Counted from the first letter of the stretch, positions 30,672-39,677 are shown. The stretch is DNA of 62,828 bases from Acidimicrobiaceae bacterium (GCA_003569125.1 BGOG01000011.1:1-62828), one strand, 5' to 3'. The notes: generated by a model not told the origin, from the sequence alone. Translations and numbers: made by a program.

Positions 30672-32105
30672 ATGGACCGATCGGCAAACCCGCCGCGGTC
30701 GAGTGAGCGTTACCTTGATGCGATAGCCGATGCGGACACGTTTCCTTATTGGTTAGACGACGTTGACGAGCCCGACTCGAACCCAACTGCAGTGCACAAC
30801 GAAGATTGCGATCTGTGCGTGGTCGGTGGCGGATTCACCGGGCTGTGGACAGCCATCATCGCCAAACAACGCGACGCAAATCGTGATGTCGTTCTGATTG
30901 AAGCACACGAGATCGGCTCGGGCGCGAGCAGTCGTAATGGTGGATTCATGGACTACTCGCTGACTCATGGCATCGCCAATGCTCAAGAAAGATTTCCCGG
31001 TGAAGTTGAAATTCTCGAGCAACTTGGTCGCGAAAATATCGCCGAAATCGAAAAAGTTATTCGTGAATACAAAATTGATTGCGACTTCGAGCGAAACGGC
31101 GCGATCGAAGTTGCCAGCACTTGGCACCCAGAAAACTACACGGAAGAGTTGAAGGAAGATTATTCGATTTTGCGCGATCTCGGTCACGATGTTGTTTGGC
31201 TTGACCGCGATGCGATGAACGCAGAGGTGCACTCACCGGTTTTCACTGGTGGCTTGTGGGCAAAAGATACCTCGGCACTCGTCGACCCGGCGCGATTGGC
31301 CTGGGGCTTGAAACGAGTGGCACAAACTCTCGGAGTGCGAATTTACGAAGATACACGCGCAGCAGATATTTCTGAAACCAAATCAGGCATCGAGATCAAA
31401 ACGGCTTTGGCAAAAATTCAAGCACAAAATGTCGCCCTTGCAACAAATACTTTTAAACCACTGTTGCGCAAGATGAACAAATACATCGCACCTGTTTACG
31501 ACTACTGCCTGGTTACAGAGCCGCTGACAGCCCAACAAATTGAAAGTGTTGGTTGGCGCAACCGTCAGGGTCTTGCCGACGTGTCAAATCAATTTCACTA
31601 TTTTAGATTGACCGCCGACAACAGAATTTTGTGGGGCGGGTATGACGCGATCTACTACTTCGGTGGCCAGATGGACAAAGAACTTGAATCGCGCCCAGAA
31701 AGTTGGGCGATGTTGTCGAGTCAGTTTTTTACGACCTTCCCGCAACTCGACGGCGTGAAGTTCTCGCACATGTGGGGTGCGCCGATCGATACTTGTTCGC
31801 GTTACAGCGTGTTCTGGGGAACACATCATAAAAATCGTGTCGCCTACGCGATCGGCTACACGGGTCTGGGTGTCGCGGCGTCTCGATTTGGTGGCGAAGT
31901 GATGCTTGATCTACTCGCAGAAAACTCGACTCGTGCCACTCGAACAGAATTCGTACAGACCAAACCACGGGCGTTTCCGCCCGAGCCATTTCGGTTTATT
32001 GGCATTCAAGCCACGCGCTGGTCGCTCGACTACGAAGACCGCACGGGCAAGCGCAATATTTGGCTTCGTCTGCTAGACCGTCTCGGATTGGGTTTCGACT
32101 CGTAA
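30672..32105 (+). CDS. FAD-dependent oxidoreductase (DAO family, gamma-glutamylputrescine-oxidase-like)
   Basis: A 477-residue amine or amino-acid oxidase-like flavoprotein. After about 45 residues the FAD motif CVVGGGFTGLWTAIIAKQ appears, then EAHEIGSGASSRNGGF, the family's flavin-contact segment. Near the C-terminus YAIGYTGLGVAASRFGG closes the FAD site. It probably oxidises an amine or N-methyl substrate, but the specificity cannot be read. It begins a plus-strand group ahead of the maturation genes. Confidence 0.88.
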   Translation: MDRSANPPRSSERYLDAIADADTFPYWLDDVDEPDSNPTAVHNEDCDLCVVGGGFTGLWTAIIAKQRDANRDVVLIEAHEIGSGASSRNGGFMDYSLTHGIANAQERFPGEVEILEQLGRENIAEIEKVIREYKIDCDFERNGAIEVASTWHPENYTEELKEDYSILRDLGHDVVWLDRDAMNAEVHSPVFTGGLWAKDTSALVDPARLAWGLKRVAQTLGVRIYEDTRAADISETKSGIEIKTALAKIQAQNVALATNTFKPLLRKMNKYIAPVYDYCLVTEPLTAQQIESVGWRNRQGLADVSNQFHYFRLTADNRILWGGYDAIYYFGGQMDKELESRPESWAMLSSQFFTTFPQLDGVKFSHMWGAPIDTCSRYSVFWGTHHKNRVAYAIGYTGLGVAASRFGGEVMLDLLAENSTRATRTEFVQTKPRAFPPEPFRFIGIQATRWSLDYEDRTGKRNIWLRLLDRLGLGFDS

Positions 32106-32155
32106 AGCATCCTGGGCACATCTGTAGCGCATCTGTTACTGCATCTCAGGGTGAT

Positions 32156-32161
32156 TATCCT
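32156..32161 (+). promoter_or_regulatory. Putative -10 element of a leaderless moxR/coxD transcript
   Basis: TATCCT ends six bases before ATG 32168, in the same layout as at metG and glmU. The spacer GAGAAG is too close to the ATG to work as a normal ribosome-binding site. It would start the maturation-gene operon (CoxD-CoxE-XdhC-XdhC). Confidence 0.45.
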
Positions 32162-32167
32162 GAGAAG

Positions 32168-33084
32168 ATGAGTTTGCAGAGTGTTGCCGATGTGCGCAGT
32201 GCGCTCGACGAACATAACTATTTAGCCAGCGACGGCTTAGCAACAGCGGTTTTTCTGGCGATGTCATTGAACCGACCGTTGTTGCTTGAGGGCGAAGCGG
32301 GTGTCGGCAAAACCGAACTGGCAAAAGTTCTGGCGACAATTCGTAACAGCGAACTGATTCGTTTGCAATGTTACGAAGGCATCGACGCCGCACAAGCGAT
32401 GTACGACTGGGATTATTCACGTCAGTTGCTGCATCTGCGCACGGTTGAAGCGACGGGCGAAGCATCGTCACTCGGTGCCGACAAACTCGAAGGTCAGCTC
32501 TACAGCGAAAAGTTTTTGATTCGCCGAGCGCTGTTGCGTGCGATCGATCAACATCAAGGTGTTTCTCCCGTTCTGTTGATCGATGAAATTGATCGTGCTG
32601 ATGATGAATTTGAGGCTTATTTGTTAGAAGTACTCTCAGACTTTCAAATCACGATTCCAGAACTAGGCACCTACAAAGCGACTACGCCACCGTTGGTTGT
32701 GCTGACATCAAACCGCACTCGCGATGTGCACGATGCGCTTAAGCGTCGATGTTTGTATCACTGGGTTGAGCACCCTGATTTTGAACGCGAAGTTGAGATT
32801 GTTCGCAGACGAGTGCCGAAAGTCAACGAAACACTCGCGCGACAAGTCAGCGCCGCCGTCGAGGCGCTACGCAAGATGCAGTTGTACAAGCCACCTGGTG
32901 TCGCCGAGACGATCGACTGGGCGACTGCCTGGGCCGACTCGGCGTGCGCGAACTTGATGAATCAGTCGTTCAAGCAACACTCGGCACCGTTCTCAAATAT
33001 CGCGAAGACCACGAGCGAGTTCGTGACAACGGTGTCGCCGTTCTCGTTAAACAAGCCTTTGAGCGAGGGCTGTACAACAACTAA
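32168..33084 (+). CDS. MoxR/CoxD-type AAA+ ATPase (one frameshift)
   Basis: CoxD-like AAA+ chaperone that helps mature the Mo-Cu or Mo site of hydroxylases. Walker A is EGEAGVGKTELAK near residue 40, Walker B is LLIDEIDRADDEFE, and sensor 1 is VLTSNRTRDVHDALKRRC. The frame breaks at 32938. Adding one C gives WADLGVRELDESVV and continues to VLVKQAFERGLYNN and a TAA that overlaps coxE (TAATG). The corrected length is about 305 residues. The frame error is probably technical, because the gene order and overlap remain intact. Confidence 0.92.
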
Positions 33085-34253
33085 TGACGACTGCAACAGC
33101 AGCATCGCCGGCCCACAATATGGCGGTGGCGTTCGCGCGTGTTTTGCGTGGTGCAGGCTTGGACGCTCCGCTCGATTCTGTGATTGTTTTCGTCAATGCA
33201 ATAGAGCAACTCGGTCTCGAAAATCGCGACGACGTCTACTGGGCCGCACATTCAACTTTGGTTCGCAGGCACGAAGACACCCCGATATTTGATCGAGCCT
33301 TCGCAGTTTTCTGGGATCAAAGAATTGCGCTGAACAAATTAGAAGGCGAACCAGAAACTATTTCGATGACTTTGTTGGTCGACGATGAAAACGAAAAAAA
33401 CAACAACGACGAAACTGCCGAACCGATCGACGACGAAAACACGATCACGCTTCGATTTTCGAGCATCGAGACTTTGCGCGAAAAAGATTTTGCAGAATAC
33501 AACGATGCCGAACTTCGCGAAGCCGAGCAATTTATGTCTCGGCTTCGCCTGGCAGGGCCACCGAAAAAATCTTTGCGACTCGTGAAAGCTAATCGTCACG
33601 GTGCTCGTCACGATATTCGTCGCACGATGCGCGCTTCATTGCAACATGATGGCGAGCCGATCGAAAGATATTGGCGTGAGCCGAGCACTCGCCTACGAAG
33701 ACTGGTCGTGTTGCTGGATATCTCTGGTTCAATGGAGCCATACGCTCGGGCGTTGTTGCGTTTTATGCACGCTGCAGTTGTCGGTCGTCAACGCGTTGAA
33801 GCTTTCACATTTGGTACACGATTGACGCGAATCACGAAAGAACTCACGAGTCGTGACCCGGATAAAGCACTCGCACAAACTTCGACGCAGGTTTCAGATT
33901 GGAGTGGTGGCACACGACTGGGTGAATGTCTGAGAACTTTCAATGACCACTGGGGCATCGGTGGGATGGCTCGCGGTTCTATCTTTGTTGTGCTCTCAGA
34001 TGGATGGGATCGTGGCGACCCAGAAGTATTGGCCGAGCAGATGCGGCGACTGAACCGCGTGGTGTTTCGAATGATCTGGGTTAATCCACTCAAAGTGAGC
34101 CCTGGTTACGCGCCATTAGCCAGAGGCATGGCGGCGGCATTACCTTACATAGACGACTTCGTTGAGGGGCATTCGCTTGACGCTCTGCAACACTTGACCG
34201 AGGTAATTTCACGAAACTCAAACGAAAAACAAAGGCTGGTTGAATATGCGTGA
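33084..34253 (+). CDS. CoxE-like VWA domain protein
   Basis: The partner of the CoxD ATPase in maturation of molybdenum hydroxylases. The C-terminal von Willebrand A domain carries the metal-adhesion motif DISGSMEPYARAL near residue 212, followed by FGTRLTRI and WSGGTRLGECLRTF, as in CoxE. A very acidic stretch at residues 95-120 (DDENEKNNNDETAEPIDDE) lies between the two halves. The 389 residues are typical. It overlaps both neighbours. Confidence 0.93.
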   Translation: MTTATAASPAHNMAVAFARVLRGAGLDAPLDSVIVFVNAIEQLGLENRDDVYWAAHSTLVRRHEDTPIFDRAFAVFWDQRIALNKLEGEPETISMTLLVDDENEKNNNDETAEPIDDENTITLRFSSIETLREKDFAEYNDAELREAEQFMSRLRLAGPPKKSLRLVKANRHGARHDIRRTMRASLQHDGEPIERYWREPSTRLRRLVVLLDISGSMEPYARALLRFMHAAVVGRQRVEAFTFGTRLTRITKELTSRDPDKALAQTSTQVSDWSGGTRLGECLRTFNDHWGIGGMARGSIFVVLSDGWDRGDPEVLAEQMRRLNRVVFRMIWVNPLKVSPGYAPLARGMAAALPYIDDFVEGHSLDALQHLTEVISRNSNEKQRLVEYA

Positions 34254-34563
34254 AATTCTCAACGACATCGACCAATGGCGCTCGCAAAATAAACGCATCG
34301 CTGTTGCTCGAGTCGTAGATATTGAAGGCTCTGGTCCACGCGACCCCGGCGCGGCGATGGCTGTCAATCAAGACGGTGAAGTGAGTGGTTCTGTCTCTGG
34401 TGGTTGCGTCGAAGGTGCGGTGGTCGCCGAGGCACTTGAGATTTTGGCCAGCGACAGCCCTGGACGACTCGTTAAGTTCGGCTACTCGGATGATGAAGCG
34501 TTCGCCGTTGGGTTAACTTGCGGCGGGGTCGTACACCTGTTTATTCAGCCGCTCAACTGGTAG
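34246..34563 (+). CDS. XdhC-family N-terminal domain protein
   Basis: A 105-residue protein equal to the N-terminal XdhC/CoxI domain: VVDIEGSGPRDPGAAMAV, then SGSVSGGCVEGAVVAEAL and VGLTCGGVVHLFIQP. XdhC binds molybdenum cofactor and promotes its sulfuration before insertion. ATG 34246 overlaps the coxE stop. An in-frame TTG two codons upstream is less likely. The Rossmann half is encoded by the next gene. This split is known in actinobacteria and is not a frameshift here, as the frame ends cleanly and the next gene has its own ATG. Confidence 0.88.
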   Translation: MREILNDIDQWRSQNKRIAVARVVDIEGSGPRDPGAAMAVNQDGEVSGSVSGGCVEGAVVAEALEILASDSPGRLVKFGYSDDEAFAVGLTCGGVVHLFIQPLNW

Positions 34564-34572
34564 CGCAGAACG

Positions 34573-35373
34573 ATGATTTACAAAACGCTCGCCGACCGAA
34601 TTCGCCATAACAAACCAGTCGTGCTACTGACGATTATTCACGGTCCAAATATTGGTGCGACGTTGTTGGCGACACCAAATCTAGAAAATCTTGGCACGCT
34701 TGGTGATGCTGAATTAGATCGTGTTGCGGTGCGTGACGCGCTCGGCGAACTCGAGGCAGGTCGCACGAGCGTGCGCAGTTACGGACCATCTGGTCAAGTC
34801 ACGCCCGAAGATTTGCACGACACGCCAACGGTGCGAGTGTTCGTTGAATCATTTTCTCCACCGCCGCAAATGATTATTTTTGGTGCGGTCGATTTCACCG
34901 CAGCGCTTGCAAAAGTCGCCAAAGTTCTCGGGTATTACGTTTTGGTCTGCGATGCTCGTGAAGTTTTCGCCACGAAACGAAGATTTCCGATGGCCGACGA
35001 AGTACTGGTCACATGGCCGACACCAGTTTTAACTGCTCGAGGCTCGGATCTCGGGCCTCGGGATGCGATTTGCATTTTGACCCATGACCCTAAATTTGAT
35101 GTGCCGGCGATACAAGGGGCACTCGCCACGAACGTTGGTTATATCGGTGTCATGGGCAGTCGCAAGACGCACGCCAAACGACTTGAGCGACTCACCGAAG
35201 TCGGGGTCACCGACAGAAAAGACCTAGATCGCCTGATGTCGCCGATTGGCCTTGACATCGGTTCGCGCACTCCAGAAGAGACGGCAATCTCGATTTGTGC
35301 CGAAATCATTGGGCGCCGCGTCGGGCGAGTCGTGCCATCACTCCGAGAAAGTAGTGGACCAATTCATAAGTGA
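34573..35373 (+). CDS. XdhC-family Rossmann domain protein
   Basis: The 266-residue second XdhC half. It has its own N-terminal barrel-like stretch (KPVVLLTIIHGPNIGATLL), then the C-terminal NAD(P)-like Rossmann domain: MIIFGAVDFTAALAKVAKVLGY, ICILTHDPKFDVPAIQGAL and YIGVMGSRKTHAKRLERL. The family matures the Mo cofactor of xanthine-dehydrogenase-like enzymes. It starts nine bases after the N-terminal-domain gene. The last of the maturation genes before a 132-base gap. Confidence 0.9.
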   Translation: MIYKTLADRIRHNKPVVLLTIIHGPNIGATLLATPNLENLGTLGDAELDRVAVRDALGELEAGRTSVRSYGPSGQVTPEDLHDTPTVRVFVESFSPPPQMIIFGAVDFTAALAKVAKVLGYYVLVCDAREVFATKRRFPMADEVLVTWPTPVLTARGSDLGPRDAICILTHDPKFDVPAIQGALATNVGYIGVMGSRKTHAKRLERLTEVGVTDRKDLDRLMSPIGLDIGSRTPEETAISICAEIIGRRVGRVVPSLRESSGPIHK

Positions 35374-35505
35374 AGTTGCTGAAATGCATTCATAGCCGAC
35401 GCCGTTGACAGTGTGACAAAGTTGCAAAATCTTTGACTACCCAATGATTGACTCAGTACCTACAATGAGGCTTAATAAAATTCATTCAACAAGGACTACT
35501 TAACC

Positions 35506-35766
35506 ATGGCAATTTCCCAGCGAACCCTGCAGACTAAAATTTCAGTTCAACAAGAAATAGTTGCGAGCCAGTTGCGAAAACTTCGAATAGCCGCAGATTT
35601 GAGCCAAGATAATCTTGCCACTCTCGCCGGCATCGACCGTAAAACAATCAATCGAATCGAAAATGGTCACTTCTCGCCCACGCTTGACACGATCACTCGT
35701 TTGTGCGTCGTTTTGAAGATCACACCAAGTACTTTGTTGGGTAGTGGCAAAACAACACGCAAATAA
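35506..35766 (+). CDS. XRE-family helix-turn-helix regulator
   Basis: An 86-residue single-domain DNA-binding protein: LRKLRIAADLSQDNLATLAG with the recognition helix IDRKTINRIENGHFSP, then TLDTITRLCVVLKITPSTLL. This is the Cro/C1 type. AAGG lies upstream of the ATG. The 132-base gap before it contains TACAAT (35461-35466) as a possible -10 and repeated TTGAC(A/T) elements, so the gene probably has its own promoter. As the only regulator in the locus, it is a candidate controller of the hydroxylase genes. Confidence 0.88.
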   Translation: MAISQRTLQTKISVQQEIVASQLRKLRIAADLSQDNLATLAGIDRKTINRIENGHFSPTLDTITRLCVVLKITPSTLLGSGKTTRK

Positions 35767-35787
35767 CAGATACTCGCGAGAGTTTTC

Positions 35788-36396
35788 GTGAGAGCCAGTT
35801 CGCCGACAGTCGCAATATTGTTGGCGGCGGGTGGTGGTAGTCGTTTCGAGGCAACTGAGCACAAACTAACTGCTCTCATTTCGGGTCGAAGTGTTTGCTC
35901 GTGGTCGTTACAACATTTACTTGAGGCAAATTTCGAAAAAATAGTCGTCGTAACTGGGGCGATTAATTTGACTGAGGCCCTCGAAATCGAAAAAAATAAC
36001 TCCAGCAAGTCCGTGCAAATGATTCATAACCCGTTGTGGCAATCTGGTCTGGCAAGTTCTCTGCAGTGTGGCATCGATGTCGCCCGAGACCTGGGGGCGC
36101 AAGCAGTTGTCGTTGGTCTCGCCGATCAACCAGCGGTTCTGGCGACGGCATGGCGACAAGTTGCTGCGTCAACTTCCCCGCTTGCGGTCGCAACCTACGA
36201 CGGCGTCCGCGGCAACCCTGTGCGTCTGCATGCCGAACTCTGGCAGTTGTTGCCCGAGACCGGTGACGACGGTGCACGGTTACTGTTTAGATCACATCGA
36301 GACTTGATCGAAGAAATCCCCTGTCTGGGTTCTGCCCAAGATGTAGACACAGTGTCCGACCTCGAAAATATCCGTCAAATATTCGCCACCGATTAG
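35788..36396 (+). CDS. MobA/MocA-like molybdenum cofactor nucleotidyltransferase
   Basis: A 202-residue NTP transferase that would join CMP or GMP to molybdopterin. The nucleotide loop is LLAAGGGSRFEATEHKL near residue 11, the middle motif is HNPLWQSGLASSLQCGI, and the acidic site is VVGLADQPAVL. The pattern is closest to MocA, the cytidylyltransferase that serves xanthine-dehydrogenase/CODH-family enzymes, which fits the locus. GTG start, 21 bases after the XRE gene. It is the last gene before DUF501. Confidence 0.85.
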   Translation: MRASSPTVAILLAAGGGSRFEATEHKLTALISGRSVCSWSLQHLLEANFEKIVVVTGAINLTEALEIEKNNSSKSVQMIHNPLWQSGLASSLQCGIDVARDLGAQAVVVGLADQPAVLATAWRQVAASTSPLAVATYDGVRGNPVRLHAELWQLLPETGDDGARLLFRSHRDLIEEIPCLGSAQDVDTVSDLENIRQIFATD

Positions 36397-36405
36397 CGAC
36401 TAGCG

Positions 36406-36855
36406 ATGAATAAAGCGACTGATCAAGACATTGCCCGAGTCACAGAATTACTCGGTCGCCGACCACAAGGCGATTTTGAAGTTGTCGTGCGAGATGATGA
36501 TGGAGACCCGGTTGTCGTGAAAAACGAGCCGCTACTTTTTGACGGCACACCGATGCCGACAAGATTCTGGCTCGTCGGTGCACGACCACATTTGCTTGTC
36601 AGTCGTTTGGAGTCTGCGGGGTGCATTGACATTGCCGAAAGCGAAGTTGATCCACAAGAACTTGTACAAACGCACTTGATGTATGCCACAGAGCGCGACA
36701 GTCAAATACCAGCGGAACATACCGGACCGCGACCACACGGTGGCGTCGCCGGCACACGAACTGGCGTGAAGTGCCTACACGCTCATTACGCACATTGGCT
36801 TGCTGGCGGCAAAGATGTCGTCGGGGCTTGGGTCGCCAAACAGCTTGCAGAATAG
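36406..36855 (+). CDS. DUF501 family protein
   Basis: A 149-residue protein of the DUF501 family. The recognisable segments are LGRRPQGDFEVVVR at the N-terminus, PMPTRFWLVGARPHLLVSRLE, and GVAGTRTGVKCLHAHYAHWLA with Cys and His residues that could bind a metal. Its function is unknown. In mycobacteria it lies directly between divIC and ppx. Here ppx follows, but divIC is 16.5 kb upstream. Confidence 0.9.
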   Translation: MNKATDQDIARVTELLGRRPQGDFEVVVRDDDGDPVVVKNEPLLFDGTPMPTRFWLVGARPHLLVSRLESAGCIDIAESEVDPQELVQTHLMYATERDSQIPAEHTGPRPHGGVAGTRTGVKCLHAHYAHWLAGGKDVVGAWVAKQLAE

Positions 36856-36895
36856 CTAGCCGAATAGTTCGCGCTCAGATTAAGGTTCGGTATCA

Positions 36896-37819
36896 ATGGA
36901 TTCAATATTCGCGGCGATTGATATCGGTAGTAACTCGACAAATTTATTGATCACCGATAGTTACGGCGAAAAACTCGAACGAATCGTGCGTTCGACTCGC
37001 CTCGGTGCCGGTCTCATAAAAACTGGTTCTCTTGGCGCAGAATCAATCGAACGAACGGTGTCGTGCATCAGCGAATATGCATTGCTGATGAAAACACACA
37101 AAGTTACGAACATGCGAGTCGTCGCCACAGCGGCCTGCAGAGTCGCCGACAATTCATCGGAGTTTTTCGAAAAAGTAAAAAAATCAACGGGTCTTGAACC
37201 TGAGATTATCTCGGGAGAACAAGAAGGTGCCCTGGCTTTTCGCGGGGCAACCAAATCATTTGCAAATTCAGCGAACACACAAACTTTGGTAATCGATATT
37301 GGTGGTGCATCAACCGAATTAATGATCGGCGCGGGTTCGCTCGAAACGGCGATCAGCATTCCGTTTGGTGCGGTCACTCTGAGCGAAAGCGAACTACATC
37401 GTGATCCACCTCGGCCAGAAGAATTGACAAACGCTATTTCACTCGTCTCTGATGCTGTTGACGATGCCGTTCACATGAACCCGCAACTCGCCAATGCCGA
37501 CAGAATCATCGGCGTCGCCGGAACGATCGTGACGATCGCCGCGGTCGAACTTGGGCTCAAACAATTTGATGCCGAAAAATTGCATGCGATGCGATTGACC
37601 CGTGAAGCGGTTGAAGATGTTTTTCGAACACTGGCGACAGAACCTCTGGCTGACAGGGTTTTCAACCCAGGTCTGCCTCGCGACCGAGCCGACATCATCG
37701 TCGGTGGATGTTGTTTACTTGTAGCAGTGATGCGAAGACTGCAAATACCCGAGCTGACTGTCAGCCAGCACAATTTGTTGGACGGCATAATCGAAACTCT
37801 GCGAGTCAAGTCGTCATGA
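36896..37819 (+). CDS. Exopolyphosphatase/pppGpp phosphohydrolase family protein (Ppx/GppA)
   Basis: A 307-residue ASKHA-fold protein. AAIDIGSNSTNLLI near residue 6 is phosphate loop 1, and VIDIGGASTELMIG near residue 137 is phosphate loop 2, with VATAACRVADNS and VAGTIVTIAAVEL also typical. Short actinobacterial Ppx proteins of about this size hydrolyse polyphosphate. Substrate preference cannot be read. The stop overlaps the next start (ATGA). Confidence 0.92.
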   Translation: MDSIFAAIDIGSNSTNLLITDSYGEKLERIVRSTRLGAGLIKTGSLGAESIERTVSCISEYALLMKTHKVTNMRVVATAACRVADNSSEFFEKVKKSTGLEPEIISGEQEGALAFRGATKSFANSANTQTLVIDIGGASTELMIGAGSLETAISIPFGAVTLSESELHRDPPRPEELTNAISLVSDAVDDAVHMNPQLANADRIIGVAGTIVTIAAVELGLKQFDAEKLHAMRLTREAVEDVFRTLATEPLADRVFNPGLPRDRADIIVGGCCLLVAVMRRLQIPELTVSQHNLLDGIIETLRVKSS

Positions 37820-38505
37820 GTGGCGGTTCACGAAACACGGCGGGCTCTGCGAGCTCAGCCAGTCCGATTATCAGAAGTCATCACCCCGCAGGGGCACAGG
37901 TGACGACTTTGCGTCTTCAAGGCAAGCGAGTAACGATGCGACCACTTGTGCCAAGTGATCATGCAGCGTGGAGCGAAGTGCGTTTAAGAAATGGCGAGTG
38001 GCTGTCAATCTGGGAGCCGAGGCGATCAGATTTTATTGCCGACCCTGCCAATGACTACCAAGCATTCGAGCGCCGATGTGCCGCCCGCGATCGCGAACGA
38101 CTAGCCGGAAGTTCTTACACGCTGGGTTTGTTTATTGAAAATACTTTTGCGGGCGAAGTGAATCTGAACAATGTTGTGCGTGGCGCGATGCAAACAGGGA
38201 CGGTCGGGTATTGGATTGACCGGGCGCGTGCCGGGCACGGTTACATCGCAGAGGGTGTCGCCGTGCTGTCTCGATTTGCATTTGAAGAATTAAAACTTCA
38301 CCGAATCGAAGTGTGCATTATTCCGAGAAATATAAACAGCAAAAAAGTCATGGAGAAACTTGCGTTTCGTGTTGAAGGTCTAGCGGAAAGATTTCTAGAA
38401 ATTAACGGCGTATGGGAAGATCACCTGCGTTATGGGTTCACGATCGAAGAATGGCACAACCGTAAAGCCGCCCTAACCCAACAATGGCTTATCGCTAAAA
38501 CCTAA
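37816..38505 (+). CDS. GNAT acetyltransferase (RimJ/RimL type)
   Basis: A 229-residue GNAT protein. Residues 1-35 are a low-complexity Ser/Ala-rich lead. The domain then reads MRPLVPSDHAAWSEVR, GYWIDRARAGHGYIAEGVAV (acetyl-CoA loop), HRIEVCIIPRNINSKKVMEKL and GVWEDHLRYGF, as in RimJ/RimL N-terminal acetyltransferases of ribosomal proteins. ATG 37816 overlaps the ppx stop. Upstream in-frame codons lie inside ppx and are not used. Confidence 0.88.
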   Translation: MSGGSRNTAGSASSASPIIRSHHPAGAQVTTLRLQGKRVTMRPLVPSDHAAWSEVRLRNGEWLSIWEPRRSDFIADPANDYQAFERRCAARDRERLAGSSYTLGLFIENTFAGEVNLNNVVRGAMQTGTVGYWIDRARAGHGYIAEGVAVLSRFAFEELKLHRIEVCIIPRNINSKKVMEKLAFRVEGLAERFLEINGVWEDHLRYGFTIEEWHNRKAALTQQWLIAKT

Positions 38506-38807
38506 ATCTCTGAAATTTTCGCACTGCGTGCTCTGCGCACCGCCTTGCGACGCTTCCACGACTTTGACTTCCAATGTTTAAAGTTCTCGCCCCGATTATG
38601 TTGCGCCGCAACATGCGGATTGTGATGATGAAGTGGTTTCCAATTTGCACCTGGTTCATCAATGTCTTCTGGCTCGACTCCGTGCTGAACTTGTTCGGTT
38701 ATCAAATGCAGTTCAGAATGAATTCGATGTCGCTCGTTGTGAGCATGTGCTCGCAACTCTTGTCGTGGCGGCGGAATCGCTTCAATTCGCCTGTGTCGCT
38801 GACTCAT
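38502..38807 (-). CDS. Small His/Arg-rich basic protein of unknown function
   Basis: A 101-residue protein I do not recognise. It starts MSQRHRRIEAIPPPRQ, has a His-rich middle (NERHRIHSELH, then WKPLHHHNPHV), and ends with a strongly basic stretch HWKSKSWKRRKAVRRARS. A clear GGGAGGA ribosome-binding site lies four bases before the ATG. That supports a real gene. The 3' end overlaps the GNAT gene tail by a few bases in convergent orientation. The composition suggests nucleic-acid or metal binding, which is inference only. Confidence 0.65.
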   Translation of the reverse strand: MSQRHRRIEAIPPPRQELRAHAHNERHRIHSELHLITEQVQHGVEPEDIDEPGANWKPLHHHNPHVAAQHNRGENFKHWKSKSWKRRKAVRRARSAKISEI

Positions 38808-38918
38808 CGTTCCTCCCAATCATGGAAATACTTGAATGTTTTAGCTTTCAACCGTCACCGTACACCATTTGTGACGACCGAATTTAAACCTGCCAAAAGA
38901 AACTAAAACTCGCCAGAA

Positions 38919-39677
38919 TTATGATTTTTTGATGCGGTTTTGCAAGGCAGCCAAACGCTCGGCAAACCAAGGCTGACGAGTTGTCCACACTTGCGGCTCA
39001 AGTTCTTTGGCAACCGCCTCGTCATGGGTCGAGACATTGGCCATCTCTTGAATTGTGCGTTTTGTAATGATCGCCAACTCGCGCGGCACACTTGCGGCTC
39101 GCACAGCCATGATTCTCGCTGCCGACATCAATTCATCGTCTGGCACGCATTTATAGACCAAGCCAACTCGTTGCGCCTCGTGACCATCGAGAATTTCACC
39201 AAACACAACTGCGGCCATCGTGGCTTGCGGTCCAGCGATGTTGCGGAACATCCATGTGTGACCGCCACCCGGGTGTAGCCCGATCTGCAAAAACCGAGTA
39301 TCAAATTTTGCACGAACGGCGGCGATTCGCACATCACAGCACAACGCAAGATTCATGCCCGCACCAACTGCAGCGCCATTGACGGCCGCAATCGTCGGCA
39401 GTGGTGTTCGCGCGATGCGCAAGAAACCTTCATAGATTTTGGTCAGCGATGCACCATCTGCCTCGGCCAGGTTTCCCAAATTGGCCCCCGCACAAAATGC
39501 GGGAGCGGCGCCAGTGACGATGATTGCGCCAATTGATTCGTCGGCTTCAATTTCATCCATTGCTTGTTTGATGTCGCTGACCAATTCGGCGGTCATCGTA
39601 TTGCGTTCGGCTGGGTTGTTAAGGGTCAGGGTTGCAACACCCTCACTACGCTCAAGGATTATCAGGCTCATGAGCAT
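38919..39677 (-). CDS. Enoyl-CoA hydratase/isomerase family protein
   Basis: A 252-residue crotonase-fold protein. The oxyanion-hole motifs are GAAPAFCAGANLGNL near residue 58 and NGAAVGAGMNLALCCDVRI near residue 100, followed by FLQIGLHPGGGHTW. The second-Glu position of classical hydratases is not obvious (the text reads HPGGG), so hydratase versus isomerase activity cannot be decided. ATG 39677 and ATG 39671 (MSLIILERSEG) are both possible starts. Diverges from the next unknown gene. Confidence 0.88.
   Translation of the reverse strand: MLMSLIILERSEGVATLTLNNPAERNTMTAELVSDIKQAMDEIEADESIGAIIVTGAAPAFCAGANLGNLAEADGASLTKIYEGFLRIARTPLPTIAAVNGAAVGAGMNLALCCDVRIAAVRAKFDTRFLQIGLHPGGGHTWMFRNIAGPQATMAAVVFGEILDGHEAQRVGLVYKCVPDDELMSAARIMAVRAASVPRELAIITKRTIQEMANVSTHDEAVAKELEPQVWTTRQPWFAERLAALQNRIKKS

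Noticed and set aside
34246-35373. Frameshifted single XdhC gene
   Set aside because: The two halves have separate, clean ends and starts nine bases apart, and two-gene XdhC sets are known in actinobacteria.
19872-36405. The 16.5-kb locus as an integrase-driven genomic island
   Set aside because: I saw no integrase, transposase, tRNA or flanking direct repeat at either boundary, so the mechanism of insertion is not shown.
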